Shown here: piece after piece, positions 1 to 6,887 of the stretch
How the letters are laid out: each line of letters starts with the position of its first letter
Numbering within the stretch: the first letter of the stretch is position 1
Made by a program: the position numbers and the translations under genes
Notes under the pieces: model-generated
The model's database searches: none
Told to the model about the DNA's origin: nothing
The model's input: the letters and a program-made list of their open reading frames with translations, nothing else
From: Bacteroidales bacterium UBA4788
Lineage (GTDB): Bacteria; Bacteroidota; Bacteroidia; Bacteroidales; VadinHA17
Length of the DNA stretch: 15,737 bases
Direction of reading: 5' to 3'
Assembly (NCBI GenBank): GCA_002402965.1
Contig: DHGW01000011.1
Span: 1 to 15,737, forward strand

Positions 1-1057
1 TCTTGCGCCCGGGTTTGATGCCCGGGATGAAGCCGCCGTTCTTCTTCATGTCTTCAGCCATCTGTACCGGGTTGATTGTCACCGCAGTATAGAAGTAAGT
101 GAAGAGGATGATGAGGATTGCGGTTACCAGGTTATACCAGAAACCGTACATGTTGGTGAATGCCATCACAAATCCGGAGCCTGATTCACTGAATCCTGCC
201 AGGATGATAGGCAGCATCATGATCGCCTGCGCGAAGATGATGGGCATAACGCCTGCTGCATTCACCTTGAGAGGTATATACTGTCTTACGCCGCCGTACT
301 GTTTGTTACCTACGATTCGCCTCGCGTACTGCACCGGAATGCGCCGCGTGCCCTGTACAAGGAGCACCGATCCGAGTATCACGGCGAAGAGGAACACGAT
401 TTCTACCAGCAGTGCCACCAGGCCGCCTGAACCGTTGATGCGTGTACCGGCTTCAAATATGAATGCCACCGGGAAGCGGGCGATGATACCAACCATGATT
501 ATGAGTGATATACCGTTGCCTATCCCCTTGTCCGTGATCCTCTCACCGAGCCACATCACGAAGATGGTTCCGGCAGTAAGGATGATCACCGAAGAGACCT
601 GGAAGAACCAGCCCTGGGTCACGAATGCCTCAGGAGGCAGTATTGCATGAAGGTTGGCAAGATATGTGGGTGCCTGCAGTATAAGAATAGCCACTGTCAG
701 GTACCTTGTATACTGGTTCATCTTGCGCCTGCCGCTCTCACCCTCTTTCTGAAGCTTCTGGAAGTAGGGAAAGACGATGCCGAGCAGCTGTATAACAATT
801 GATGCCGAGATATATGGCATGATACCGAGGGCAAAGATGGAGGCCTGTGAGAATGCTCCGCCGGAGAACATGTCAAGAAGACCCATAATACCTGAAGAGG
901 TCTGGCTTCTCAGGTTTTCAAGCATTGAAGGATCGACGCCGGGAAGCGTGATATATTTACCCAGACGGTAGAGTGCAACGATGGCAAGAGTGTAGATGAT
1001 CCTGGCTCTCAGATCCTCAATCTTGAATATGTTCTTTATTGTCTGAAAGAATTTCAT
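1..1057 (-). CDS. secY: Protein translocase subunit SecY, 3' end cut by window edge
   Basis: Pore-forming subunit of the SecYEG channel in the inner membrane, which exports unfolded proteins and inserts membrane proteins. I translated it by hand: it begins MKFFQTIKNIFKIEDLRARI and stays open for 352 codons to the left edge (full SecY is about 440 residues). Visible family marks are the first membrane helix at about 18-36, the plug/TM2 stretch GGAFSQASIFALGIMPYISA near 66-85, GERITDKGIGNGISLIIM near 172-189, and the cytoplasmic-loop motif PGIKPGR at 345-351, equivalent to the PGIRPG of the C5 loop in E. coli SecY. Roughly the first eight of ten membrane helices are present. The ATG lies 3 bases after the rplO stop, so translation is probably coupled. 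No Shine-Dalgarno is seen. The truncation is only the window boundary. Identity is certain. Confidence 0.97.
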   Translation of the reverse strand, partial: MKFFQTIKNIFKIEDLRARIIYTLAIVALYRLGKYITLPGVDPSMLENLRSQTSSGIMGLLDMFSGGAFSQASIFALGIMPYISASIVIQLLGIVFPYFQKLQKEGESGRRKMNQYTRYLTVAILILQAPTYLANLHAILPPEAFVTQGWFFQVSSVIILTAGTIFVMWLGERITDKGIGNGISLIIMVGIIARFPVAFIFEAGTRINGSGGLVALLVEIVFLFAVILGSVLLVQGTRRIPVQYARRIVGNKQYGGVRQYIPLKVNAAGVMPIIFAQAIMMLPIILAGFSESGSGFVMAFTNMYGFWYNLVTAILIILFTYFYTAVTINPVQMAEDMKKNGGFIPGIKPGRK

Positions 1058-1060
1058 GCC

Positions 1061-1507
1061 TTACAGTTTAACTGCGGTTCCCTGATTTGCTTCGATTGCT
1101 GCCTGTGCCGACTTGCTGAAAGCGTGGGCATGAACCTCAAGCTTTCTTGTAAGCGTCCCTTTGCCGAGTATCTTGACCAGTGCGTTCTTGTTCACAAGAC
1201 CTGCAGTAAGCAGTGTCTGGAAGTCAATGCGGTCAGTATCGAGCTTAGCTGCGAGGGCTTCGATAGTGCTCAGGTTGATAGCCTTGAACTCCACACGGTT
1301 GATATTTTTGAATCCCGATTTCGGTACCCTTCTCTGGAGTGGCATCTGGCCGCCTTCAAAGCCTATCTTCCTGCTGTAGCCTGAGCGTGACTTGGCGCCC
1401 TTGTGGCCTCGGGTGGATGTGCCGCCATGGCCTGATCCCTCACCTCGTCCAATGCGCTTTTCTCTCTTGACCGAACCGGGGGCCGGTTTCAAATTGCTTA
1501 AATCCAT
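1061..1507 (-). CDS. rplO: 50S ribosomal protein L15 (uL15)
   Basis: Large-subunit protein that binds 23S rRNA and helps late assembly of the 50S particle. The 148-residue product starts MDLSNLKPAPGSVKREKRIG and carries the typical Gly/Arg/Lys-rich N-terminal extension (GRGEGSGHGGTSTRGHKG, about residues 21-38) that threads into rRNA, followed by GYSRKIGFEGGQMPLQRRVP. The globular C-terminal half contains the ALVKILGKGTL segment. The length matches the family. It sits between rpmD (28-base gap) and secY (3-base gap), the standard order of the spc block. The region before the ATG is A/T-rich (TATATATTTCAACA) without a Shine-Dalgarno, as is usual in Bacteroidota. Confidence 0.98.
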   Translation of the reverse strand: MDLSNLKPAPGSVKREKRIGRGEGSGHGGTSTRGHKGAKSRSGYSRKIGFEGGQMPLQRRVPKSGFKNINRVEFKAINLSTIEALAAKLDTDRIDFQTLLTAGLVNKNALVKILGKGTLTRKLEVHAHAFSKSAQAAIEANQGTAVKL

Positions 1508-1535
1508 TGTTGAAATATATAATGCTGTTAATACC

Positions 1536-1715
1536 TTAGAGTTTCTCTACCTTGACCAGGTGCTTCAGCTTGTTGACCATACCCATAATCTGCGGCGTAT
1601 CATCGTGCTCAACAGTCTGGTGCATCTTTCTTATACCGAGTGACGCGAGAATTTTCTTCTGTGACTCGGGCTGGCCTATCTTGCTCTTTATCTGGGTTAC
1701 CTTGATTCTTGCCAT
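1536..1715 (-). CDS. rpmD: 50S ribosomal protein L30 (uL30)
   Basis: Small large-subunit protein of 59 residues, which I translated by hand because of its size. It reads MARIKVTQIKSKIGQPESQK at the start and ends NKLKHLVKVEKL. The family signature is visible: an N-terminal strand (IKVTQIKS), the helix with IGQPESQKKILASLGIRKM, and the C-terminal MGMVNKLKHLVKVEKL. Length agrees with the usual 58-60 residues. It lies between rpsE (15-base gap) and rplO (28-base gap), exactly where L30 is found in the spc order. There is no Shine-Dalgarno before the ATG. The assignment is secure from sequence and position together. Confidence 0.97.
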   Translation of the reverse strand: MARIKVTQIKSKIGQPESQKKILASLGIRKMHQTVEHDDTPQIMGMVNKLKHLVKVEKL

Positions 1716-1730
1716 GATGTCTGAATATTA

Positions 1731-2246
1731 CTAACCGTTAAACACTTTTTCCAGGGTAACGCCTCTGTGGTCTGCCACTGTGCTGGCATCACGCAGTTCA
1801 AGCAGAGCGGCTATGGTTGCCTTTACCAGGTTGTGGGGGTTTGAGGAACCCTTTGACTTGGCAAGCACGTTCTTCACGCCAACGCTCTCGAGCACGGCAC
1901 GCATTGCACCTCCGGCCTTGATACCGGTACCTTCTGTTGCAGGTTTGATGAAGACATAGGCGCCTCCAAACTTGCCGTACTGCTCATGAGGTATGGTAGC
2001 CTTGTGCACCGGTACCTTGATGAGGTTTTTCTTGGCGTCTTCGATGCCCTTGGCGATGGCGGTGGTCACTTCACTGGCCTTACCCAGACCGTGTCCGACA
2101 ATGCCTTTCTCATCACCCACTACTACGATGGCTGAAAAGCTGAAGGTGCGTCCTCCCTTGGTTACTTTGGTTACTCTCTGGATGCTTACCAGCTTGTCGG
2201 TAAGTTCAAGATCGCTGTTTTTTACTCTCTTTATTCCGTATGCCAT
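1731..2246 (-). CDS. rpsE: 30S ribosomal protein S5 (uS5)
   Basis: Small-subunit protein at the mRNA entry side, involved in decoding accuracy and in mRNA unwinding together with S3 and S4. The 171-residue product has an N-terminal double-stranded-RNA-binding fold (LVSIQRVTKVTKGGRTFSFS, then VVVGDEKGIVGHGLGKASEV at about 40-60) and a C-terminal domain with the conserved GTGIKAGGAMRAVLESVGVKN segment (one residue per position kept, about 107-127). The KGGRTFSFSA loop is where spectinomycin-resistance changes fall in other bacteria; nothing there looks altered. It follows rplR after 5 bases and precedes rpmD. No Shine-Dalgarno is present. Confidence 0.98.
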   Translation of the reverse strand: MAYGIKRVKNSDLELTDKLVSIQRVTKVTKGGRTFSFSAIVVVGDEKGIVGHGLGKASEVTTAIAKGIEDAKKNLIKVPVHKATIPHEQYGKFGGAYVFIKPATEGTGIKAGGAMRAVLESVGVKNVLAKSKGSSNPHNLVKATIAALLELRDASTVADHRGVTLEKVFNG

Positions 2247-2251
2247 ACTGA

Positions 2252-2611
2252 TTAGAATTTTAAGCCGCCTTCGCGTGCTCCGTCAGCTAATGATTTCACT
2301 CTGCCATGATACTGGTAACCGCCTCTGTCAAAGACAACGGTCTCAATGCCCTTCTCCTTGCATACTGAGGCAAGACGCTTGCCAACAAGGGTTGCCACTT
2401 CGCTCTTCTTCTTTCCGGTGACGGAGGCAATCTCCTTCTCCCTCGAGGATGCGGCTGCCAGGGTTACACCGTTAACATCGTCAACAGCCTGGGCATATAT
2501 CTGTTTGTTGCTGCGGAACACCGAGATCCTTGGTTTTTCGGCTGTCCCCCTGATCCGCTTGCGGATTCTCAGTTTAATCTTTACTCTCTTTTCTGTCTTT
2601 GTTAAAGCCAT
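2252..2611 (-). CDS. rplR: 50S ribosomal protein L18 (uL18)
   Basis: 5S rRNA-binding protein that, with L5, places 5S rRNA in the central protuberance of the 50S subunit. The 119-residue product begins MALTKTEKRVKIKLRIRKRI; the basic N-terminal arm and RGTAEKPRISVFRSNKQIYA at about 21-40 are characteristic. The C-terminal end reads VVFDRGGYQYHGRVKSLADG, the usual L18 signature. Length is normal. It is placed 20 bases after rplF and 5 bases before rpsE. The upstream sequence (AAATAGTGAAGTC before the ATG) shows no convincing Shine-Dalgarno. Confidence 0.98.
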   Translation of the reverse strand: MALTKTEKRVKIKLRIRKRIRGTAEKPRISVFRSNKQIYAQAVDDVNGVTLAAASSREKEIASVTGKKKSEVATLVGKRLASVCKEKGIETVVFDRGGYQYHGRVKSLADGAREGGLKF

Positions 2612-2631
2612 GACTTCACTATTTAATCATG

Positions 2632-3186
2632 TTAAACACCAGCCGATTTACCGGCCTTTCTCCTGAGCTGTTCGCCCACGAATTTGATACCCTTGCCCTT
2701 GTACGGCTCAGGCGGACGCAGTGACCTGATCTTAGCTGCGACATGGCCAATGAGCTGCTTGTCGATGCTTGAGAGCATTATGACGGGATTGCTCCTCTTT
2801 TCGGTCTTGGTTTCAACCTTGATCTCCTGCGGCAGTTCCATGATGATGTCATGGGAATAGCCGAGGCTCATCTCAAGCCGCTGACCGTTGGCCTCGGCAC
2901 GATAGCCTACACCAACCAGCTCCAGATCTTTCCTGTAGCCTTTTGAAACGCCTGCCACCATGTTTCCAATGAGCGCACGGTAGAGGCCATGAAGCGACTT
3001 GAGGCGCTTCTCGTCATTGGGCCTGGAAAGAATTATCTCATTGTTTTCGACCTCCACTTTGATATCACTGTCAACCTTCTGTGACAGGGTTCCCAGGGGG
3101 CCTTTAACACTGACCACGTTGTCGTCACTCACCGTAATGGTGACGCCTGATGGCAGGTTTACAGGTAATTTTCCTATTCGTGACAT
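2632..3186 (-). CDS. rplF: 50S ribosomal protein L6 (uL6)
   Basis: Large-subunit protein near the sarcin-ricin loop and the factor-binding site. The 184-residue product has the duplicated L6 fold: the first half starts MSRIGKLPVNLPSGVTITVS and the second half carries GYSHDIIMELPQEIKVE and the diagnostic LRPPEPYKGKGIKFVGEQLR near residues 154-173. The length fits (about 180). It is 15 bases downstream of rpsH. Unlike almost every other gene in this cluster, its ATG is preceded by a perfect AGGAGG with a 7-base spacer (annotated separately), which also fixes the start. Confidence 0.98.
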   Translation of the reverse strand: MSRIGKLPVNLPSGVTITVSDDNVVSVKGPLGTLSQKVDSDIKVEVENNEIILSRPNDEKRLKSLHGLYRALIGNMVAGVSKGYRKDLELVGVGYRAEANGQRLEMSLGYSHDIIMELPQEIKVETKTEKRSNPVIMLSSIDKQLIGHVAAKIRSLRPPEPYKGKGIKFVGEQLRRKAGKSAGV

Positions 3187-3193
3187 TTAATTT

Positions 3194-3199
3194 CCTCCT
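3194..3199 (-). promoter_or_regulatory. Perfect Shine-Dalgarno (AGGAGG) before rplF
   Basis: Reading the minus strand, the 15-base gap between rpsH and rplF contains CAGGAGGAAATTAAATG. AGGAGG is followed by a 7-base spacer and the rplF ATG. It is complementary to the canonical 16S rRNA 3' end. This is notable because the other starts in the cluster, apart from rplW, lack such a site, as expected for Bacteroidota. Confidence 0.8.
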
Positions 3200-3201
3200 G
3201 T

Positions 3202-3597
3202 TTAGTAAACATAACATATTACTTCACCTCCGACATTCTCCTTCACTGCCTCCTTTTCGGTCATTACTCCGTGTGAAGTGGAGAGGATTGCTATTCCCAG
3301 CCCGTTTAGGACTCTCGGGAGTTCGTCAACGCCGGAATACTTCCTGAGGCCCGGACGGCTTACTCTCTGTATCTGTTTGATAGCAGGCAGCTTGGTCTTG
3401 GGATGGTACTTGAGGGCTATCTTGATCTTGCCCTGCAGTTCATCATCCAGAAACTTATAGCTGAGGATGTATCCCTTGTCGTAAAGTATCCTTGTGATAT
3501 CCTTCGTCAGACCGGTAGCCGGTGTCTCAACCACTTTGTGGCCGGCCATGATGGCATTCCTTACCCTTGTAAGAAAATCTGCAATTGGATCTGTCAT
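3202..3597 (-). CDS. rpsH: 30S ribosomal protein S8 (uS8)
   Basis: Primary 16S rRNA-binding protein of the small-subunit platform; in E. coli it also represses the spc operon. The 131-residue product begins MTDPIADFLTRVRNAIMAGH, the standard S8 start, and the C-terminal signature is ILSTSHGVMTEKEAVKENVG near 108-127, ending in a GGEVICYVY strand. Length is normal. It lies 33 bases after rpsN and 15 before rplF. The ATG is preceded by A/T-rich sequence (CATAATATAAG) without a Shine-Dalgarno. Confidence 0.98.
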   Translation of the reverse strand: MTDPIADFLTRVRNAIMAGHKVVETPATGLTKDITRILYDKGYILSYKFLDDELQGKIKIALKYHPKTKLPAIKQIQRVSRPGLRKYSGVDELPRVLNGLGIAILSTSHGVMTEKEAVKENVGGEVICYVY

Positions 3598-3630
3598 CTT
3601 ATATTATGATTAATTGTTTATTTTCGGTTA

Positions 3631-3900
3631 TTACCAGCTTGCTTTTCTTACGCCCGGGATGAGGCCCTTTGAAGCCATCTCCCTGAAGGTAATCCTGCTG
3701 ATGCCAAACTGTCTCATGTAACCTCTGGGCCTGCCTGTAAGTTTGCACCTGTTGCGCTGCCTGATGGGGTTTGAGTTGCGCGGCAGTGTACTCATGGCAA
3801 TGTAGTTTCCTTCAGCCTTGAGTGCTGCTCTTTTGGCGGCATATCTTTTGGCAAGTTTTGCGCGTTTGACTTCGCGGGCTTTCATTGATTCCTTAGCCAT
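3631..3900 (-). CDS. rpsN: 30S ribosomal protein S14 (uS14), zinc-independent type
   Basis: Small-subunit head protein near the decoding region. The 89-residue product reads MAKESMKAREVKRAKLAKRY at the start and ends ISRITFREMASKGLIPGVRKASW (key end motif GLIPGVRKASW). It contains one cysteine only (in NRCKLTGRPRG) and no CxxC pairs, so it is the longer zinc-independent (C-minus) form rather than the 61-residue zinc-ribbon form. It sits between rplE (12-base gap) and rpsH (33-base gap), the normal place. No Shine-Dalgarno is evident. Confidence 0.98.
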   Translation of the reverse strand: MAKESMKAREVKRAKLAKRYAAKRAALKAEGNYIAMSTLPRNSNPIRQRNRCKLTGRPRGYMRQFGISRITFREMASKGLIPGVRKASW

Positions 3901-3912
3901 ATTCCGATCTGT

Positions 3913-4458
3913 TTACTTGTTTTTAAAGGGAATTCCGAATTCTTTAAGCAGGGCATAAGCCTCCTCATCACTCTTTGCGGTGGTAACGAAGGTGATCTGC
4001 AGGCCCATTATCTTTGCGATCTTGTCGAGGTCTATCTCGGGGAAGATGATCTGCTCCGTGATGCCCAGGGTGTAGTTGCCGCGGCCGTCAAGCTTGGCTC
4101 CCACGCCCTTGAAGTCGCGTATGCGCGGCAGGGCTACTGATATAAGCCTCTCGAGGAACTCGTACATGCGGTCCTTGCGAAGGGTGACCATAACGCCGAT
4201 GGGCATGGCCTTTCTCAGCTTGAAGTTTGATATGTCCTTCCTGGAGATGGTCTGCACCGCTTTCTGTCCGGCGATATCGGAAACCTCTTTCTGTCCCATT
4301 TCAAGCAGTTTCTTGTCGGCAATAGCCTGACCCAGTCCCTGGCTGATAACGATTTTTTCGAGACGGGGCACCTGCATCACACTGCTGTAGCTGAACTGCT
4401 TCATCAGTGCAGGCGTTATCTCACTATTGTATTTGGTCTTTAAAGCAGGCGTATACAT
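3913..4458 (-). CDS. rplE: 50S ribosomal protein L5 (uL5)
   Basis: 5S rRNA-binding protein of the central protuberance that also contacts P-site tRNA. The 181-residue product has the N-terminal VMQVPRLEKIVISQGLGQA segment (about 27-45), the ISNFKLRKAMPIGVMVTLRK central stretch, and the C-terminal YTLGITEQIIFPEIDLDKI motif followed by GLQITFVTTAKSDEEAYALL. Length is standard. Its ATG overlaps the rplX stop by one base (TAATG), so it depends on coupled re-initiation by ribosomes finishing L24. Confidence 0.98.
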   Translation of the reverse strand: MYTPALKTKYNSEITPALMKQFSYSSVMQVPRLEKIVISQGLGQAIADKKLLEMGQKEVSDIAGQKAVQTISRKDISNFKLRKAMPIGVMVTLRKDRMYEFLERLISVALPRIRDFKGVGAKLDGRGNYTLGITEQIIFPEIDLDKIAKIMGLQITFVTTAKSDEEAYALLKEFGIPFKNK

Positions 4459-4781
4459 TACTTGATCTCCTCTCCTGATTTTTTGGCATAACGTACCAGT
4501 TTGTTCTTCTCATTCAGCTTGCGGCCTACGCGTGTGGGTTTGCCGCTTGCCGGGTCAATGGCCATGAGGTTCGAGATATGGATGGGAGCCTCTTTCTTGA
4601 GGATTCCGCCCTGGGGTGCCTTGGCGTTGGGCTTGGTATGCTTTGATACCATGTTAACTCCTTCCACCAGGGCTTTGTTTTTATCCCTGTCTACCTCGAG
4701 GACACGACCTTTCTGTCCTTTGGATTCACCGGCAATGACAGCCACTGTGTCTCCCTTCTTGATGTGTAATTTCTTCTGCAT
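4458..4781 (-). CDS. rplX: 50S ribosomal protein L24 (uL24)
   Basis: Assembly-initiating protein that binds the 5' domain of 23S rRNA. The 107-residue product carries an N-terminal KOW motif: KKGDTVAVIAGESKGQKGRV at about residues 8-27, followed by EVDRDKNKALVEGVNMVSKH. The C-terminal part has GGILKKEAPIHISNLMAIDP and a basic tail. Length matches. It follows rplN after 19 bases and overlaps rplE by one base. No Shine-Dalgarno precedes the ATG (AACTGACACCCG). Confidence 0.98.
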   Translation of the reverse strand: MQKKLHIKKGDTVAVIAGESKGQKGRVLEVDRDKNKALVEGVNMVSKHTKPNAKAPQGGILKKEAPIHISNLMAIDPASGKPTRVGRKLNEKNKLVRYAKKSGEEIK

Positions 4782-4800
4782 CGGGTGTCAGTTTAAAATA

Positions 4801-5166
4801 TTATAACACTTCAGGTGCAAGTGAAACAATCTTCATATACTTGTCACGCAGTTCCCTGGCGACGGGGCCGAAGATACGGGTGCCGCGCACCTCGTCCGTA
4901 TTGGTGAGCAAAACCACGGCATTGTCATCAAAGCGGATATAGGAACCGTCAGCGCGGCGTATCTCCTTCTTTGTTCTTACCACCACAGCCTTGCTAACTG
5001 AACCTTTTTTTGCTTCACCGGAGGGTAAAGCGCTCTTGACGGAGACAACTATCTTGTCACCAACGCTTGCGTACCTCTTTTTGCTTCCGCCGAGCACCCT
5101 GATGCAAAGGACCTCCTTGGCACCGGTGTTATCGGCAACGGATAACCTGCTTTCCTGCTGTATCAT
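4801..5166 (-). CDS. rplN: 50S ribosomal protein L14 (uL14)
   Basis: Large-subunit protein at the subunit interface that forms an intersubunit bridge and is the contact site of the silencing factor RsfS. The 121-residue product begins MIQQESRLSVADNTGAKEVL, the usual L14 start, and contains the signature region GSYIRFDDNAVVLLTNTDEV, then RGTRIFGPVARELRDKYMKI near 95-114. It ends VSLAPEVL. Length is standard at about 122. It begins 2 bases after the rpsQ stop when read on the minus strand, with no Shine-Dalgarno (AGAGCTAAGTAATT before ATG). Confidence 0.98.
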   Translation of the reverse strand: MIQQESRLSVADNTGAKEVLCIRVLGGSKKRYASVGDKIVVSVKSALPSGEAKKGSVSKAVVVRTKKEIRRADGSYIRFDDNAVVLLTNTDEVRGTRIFGPVARELRDKYMKIVSLAPEVL

Positions 5167-5168
5167 AA

Positions 5169-5426
5169 TTACTTAGCTCTTTCAATTATTTCCACCAATC
5201 TCCAGGCTTTATTTTTGCTGAGAGGCCTGGTCTCCATTATGCGTACCGTATCACCAATGTTGCAGGCGTTCTCCTCATCGTGAGCCATGAGCTTCTTCGT
5301 CTTGTTGACGAACTTGCCATAAATGGGGTGCTTGACCTTCCTGTGAATGGCAACGACGATAGATTTGTCCATCTTGTTGCTGACGACAACACCTGTACGT
5401 TCTTTTCTAAGATTCCTTTCTTCCAT
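5169..5426 (-). CDS. rpsQ: 30S ribosomal protein S17 (uS17)
   Basis: Primary 16S rRNA-binding protein needed early in 30S assembly. The 85-residue product has the OB-fold signature: MEERNLRKERTGVVVSNKMD at the start, then KSIVVAIHRKVKHPIYGKFV, and the diagnostic ENACNIGDTVRIMETRPLSK (about 52-71) followed by NKAWRLVEII. Length fits the family. It sits 11 bases after rpmC and 2 bases before rplN. No Shine-Dalgarno is seen upstream (AATAGCCGTAATCAGC). Confidence 0.98.
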   Translation of the reverse strand: MEERNLRKERTGVVVSNKMDKSIVVAIHRKVKHPIYGKFVNKTKKLMAHDEENACNIGDTVRIMETRPLSKNKAWRLVEIIERAK

Positions 5427-5437
5427 GCTGATTACGG

Positions 5438-5644
5438 CTATTTTGTTTTCTCATTCATCTCTCTCTTGCGCTTCTCTGTCATGAGCCGGGCAATTGTCTT
5501 CCTGCTTTCCTTGATCTTCTGCGGATTTTCAAGGGGGGAAATTGCGTGGTTGAGTTTCATGCGCACGATTGCGGTCTTCTCGTTGTCAATACGTTCGAGA
5601 AGCTCCTGGCTGCTTAATTCTCTTATCTCTGAACTTTTCATCAC
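5438..5644 (-). CDS. rpmC: 50S ribosomal protein L29 (uL29)
   Basis: Small helical protein at the exit of the peptide tunnel, next to L23, where it helps dock the signal recognition particle and trigger factor. The 68-residue product is MMKSSEIRELSSQELLERID onward, with the typical MKLNHAISPLENPQKIKESR (about 30-49) and KTIARLMTEKRKRE. The second codon is also ATG (5641-5639), so translation may start at either methionine; other L29 proteins usually begin MK, which slightly favours the second. It lies 9 bases after rplP and 11 before rpsQ. Confidence 0.96.
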   Translation of the reverse strand: MMKSSEIRELSSQELLERIDNEKTAIVRMKLNHAISPLENPQKIKESRKTIARLMTEKRKREMNEKTK

Positions 5645-5653
5645 TCTGATTTT

Positions 5654-6076
5654 TTATTCCTCTGTGTAATCACGGCGCACCACGAATTTTGTTGCCACGG
5701 GCAGTTTGCCTGCTGCGAGGCGGAGTGCTTCCTTGGCCACATCGAAGGGTACTCCTTCAGCCTCAATGAGAATGCGTCCCGGGGTTACAGGCACCACGAA
5801 TCCTTCGGGTGCACCTTTACCTTTACCCATACGCACCTCGGCAGGTTTCTTGGTTATCGGTTTGTCAGGGAAGACGCGGATCCAAATCTGACCCTCACGT
5901 TTCATGTGACGGGTGACAGCCTGGCGTGCAGCCTCAAGCTGACGGCCTGTGATCCATGCCTCCTCGAGGGTTTTGATGCCAAATGATCCGAATGCCAGCT
6001 GATTGCCTCTCTGGGCATTGCCTTTCATCTTGCCCTTCTGGCTCCTCCTGAACTTGGTCTTCTTCGGTTGTAACAT
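5654..6076 (-). CDS. rplP: 50S ribosomal protein L16 (uL16)
   Basis: Large-subunit protein contacting A-site tRNA and needed to shape the peptidyl-transferase region. The 140-residue product begins MLQPKKTKFRRSQKGKMKGN, the canonical L16 start, and continues with GSFGIKTLEEAWITGRQLEA, then QIWIRVFPDKPITKKPAEVR and MGKGKGAPEGFVVPVTPGRI (near 83-102). Length is standard. It is 28 bases after rpsC and 9 before rpmC; the upstream spacer is A/T-rich (TTTAATATAATATAG) with no Shine-Dalgarno. Confidence 0.98.
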   Translation of the reverse strand: MLQPKKTKFRRSQKGKMKGNAQRGNQLAFGSFGIKTLEEAWITGRQLEAARQAVTRHMKREGQIWIRVFPDKPITKKPAEVRMGKGKGAPEGFVVPVTPGRILIEAEGVPFDVAKEALRLAAGKLPVATKFVVRRDYTEE

Positions 6077-6104
6077 CGCTATATTATATTAAACAGTTAT
6101 ATAC

Positions 6105-6884
6105 TTATCTCGATTCCTTCTTGTTTCCGCGGTCGCGGTCACGGTCGCGATCACGATCACGATCACGATCACCGCGATCACTCTTCTTCCTGAAGCCGCC
6201 GGTGGGAGCCTTACCGCCCTTCACGTTCTTGGCACCGATGTTCGGGCTCAGATCGCGCTTGCCGTAGACTTCTCCGTTGCAGATCCAGACCTTGATTCCG
6301 ATAAGACCCACCTTGGTAAGTGCTTCGCCAAGGGCGTAGTCAATGTCAGCGCGGAAGGTATGGAGAGGAATTCTTCCATCCTTGTAGGTCTCGTTACGGG
6401 CCATTTCTGCGCCGCCGAGTCTGCCTGAGATAACAACCTTGATACCTTCGGCACCCATGCGCATCGTGGAGGCGACGGCCATCTTGATGGCGCGGCGGTA
6501 TGATATCTTGCCTTCCACCTGACGGGCTATGTTGCCGGCAACTATTGCTGCATCAAGCTCCGGGCGCTTCACCTCGAAGATGTTTATCTGGACCTCTTTC
6601 TTGGTGATCTTCTTGAGTTCCTCCTTGAGCTTGTCAACCTCCTGGCCGCCTTTACCGATGATGATACCGGGGCGGGCCGTGTTAACGGTGACGGTTATGA
6701 GCTTGAGGGTACGTTCAATGATGATCTTTGAAAGACTTGCCTTGGCAAGCCTGGCATTCAGGTATTCCCTGATCCTGGTGTCTTCAACGAGCTTCCCTGA
6801 GAAGTCATTGCCACCATACCAGTTAGAGTCCCATCCCTTGATGATTCCTACTCTGTTGCCTATCGGATTAACTTTTTGTCCCAT
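6105..6884 (-). CDS. rpsC: 30S ribosomal protein S3 (uS3) with an Arg-Asp repeat tail
   Basis: Small-subunit head protein at the mRNA entry channel, part of the ribosomal helicase with S4 and S5. The 259-residue product begins MGQKVNPIGNRVGIIKGWDS. Its KH domain shows the GKGG loop at residues 77-80 within RPGIIIGKGGQEVDKL. The C-terminal S3 domain includes KISYRRAIKMAVASTMRMGA and EGIKVVISGRLGGAEMAR. The conserved fold ends near residue 225. After it comes a tail with seven consecutive Asp-Arg pairs (about 239-252) and GNKKESR. S3 tails vary in length and composition, but this pure alternating charge repeat is unusual and lies on a hexanucleotide DNA repeat. It starts 3 bases after rplV, without a Shine-Dalgarno. 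Confidence 0.98.
   Translation of the reverse strand: MGQKVNPIGNRVGIIKGWDSNWYGGNDFSGKLVEDTRIREYLNARLAKASLSKIIIERTLKLITVTVNTARPGIIIGKGGQEVDKLKEELKKITKKEVQINIFEVKRPELDAAIVAGNIARQVEGKISYRRAIKMAVASTMRMGAEGIKVVISGRLGGAEMARNETYKDGRIPLHTFRADIDYALGEALTKVGLIGIKVWICNGEVYGKRDLSPNIGAKNVKGGKAPTGGFRKKSDRGDRDRDRDRDRDRDRGNKKESR
6129..6170 (-). repeat. Hexanucleotide tandem repeat encoding (Asp-Arg)7 in rpsC
   Basis: Seven tandem 6-base units code for seven Asp-Arg pairs at the end of S3. On the minus strand three units are GATCGT, one is GATCGC, one GACCGT and two GACCGC, so the array is a mix of perfect and third-position-diverged copies. Gain or loss of units keeps the reading frame, so tail length could vary by slippage without damaging the protein core. 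Confidence 0.9.
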
Positions 6885-6887
6885 TGT

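Noticed and set aside
99..650. 183-residue plus-strand open frame
   Set aside because: It is entirely antisense to secY, has no recognisable domain, and its composition is explained as the reverse reading of membrane-helix codons.
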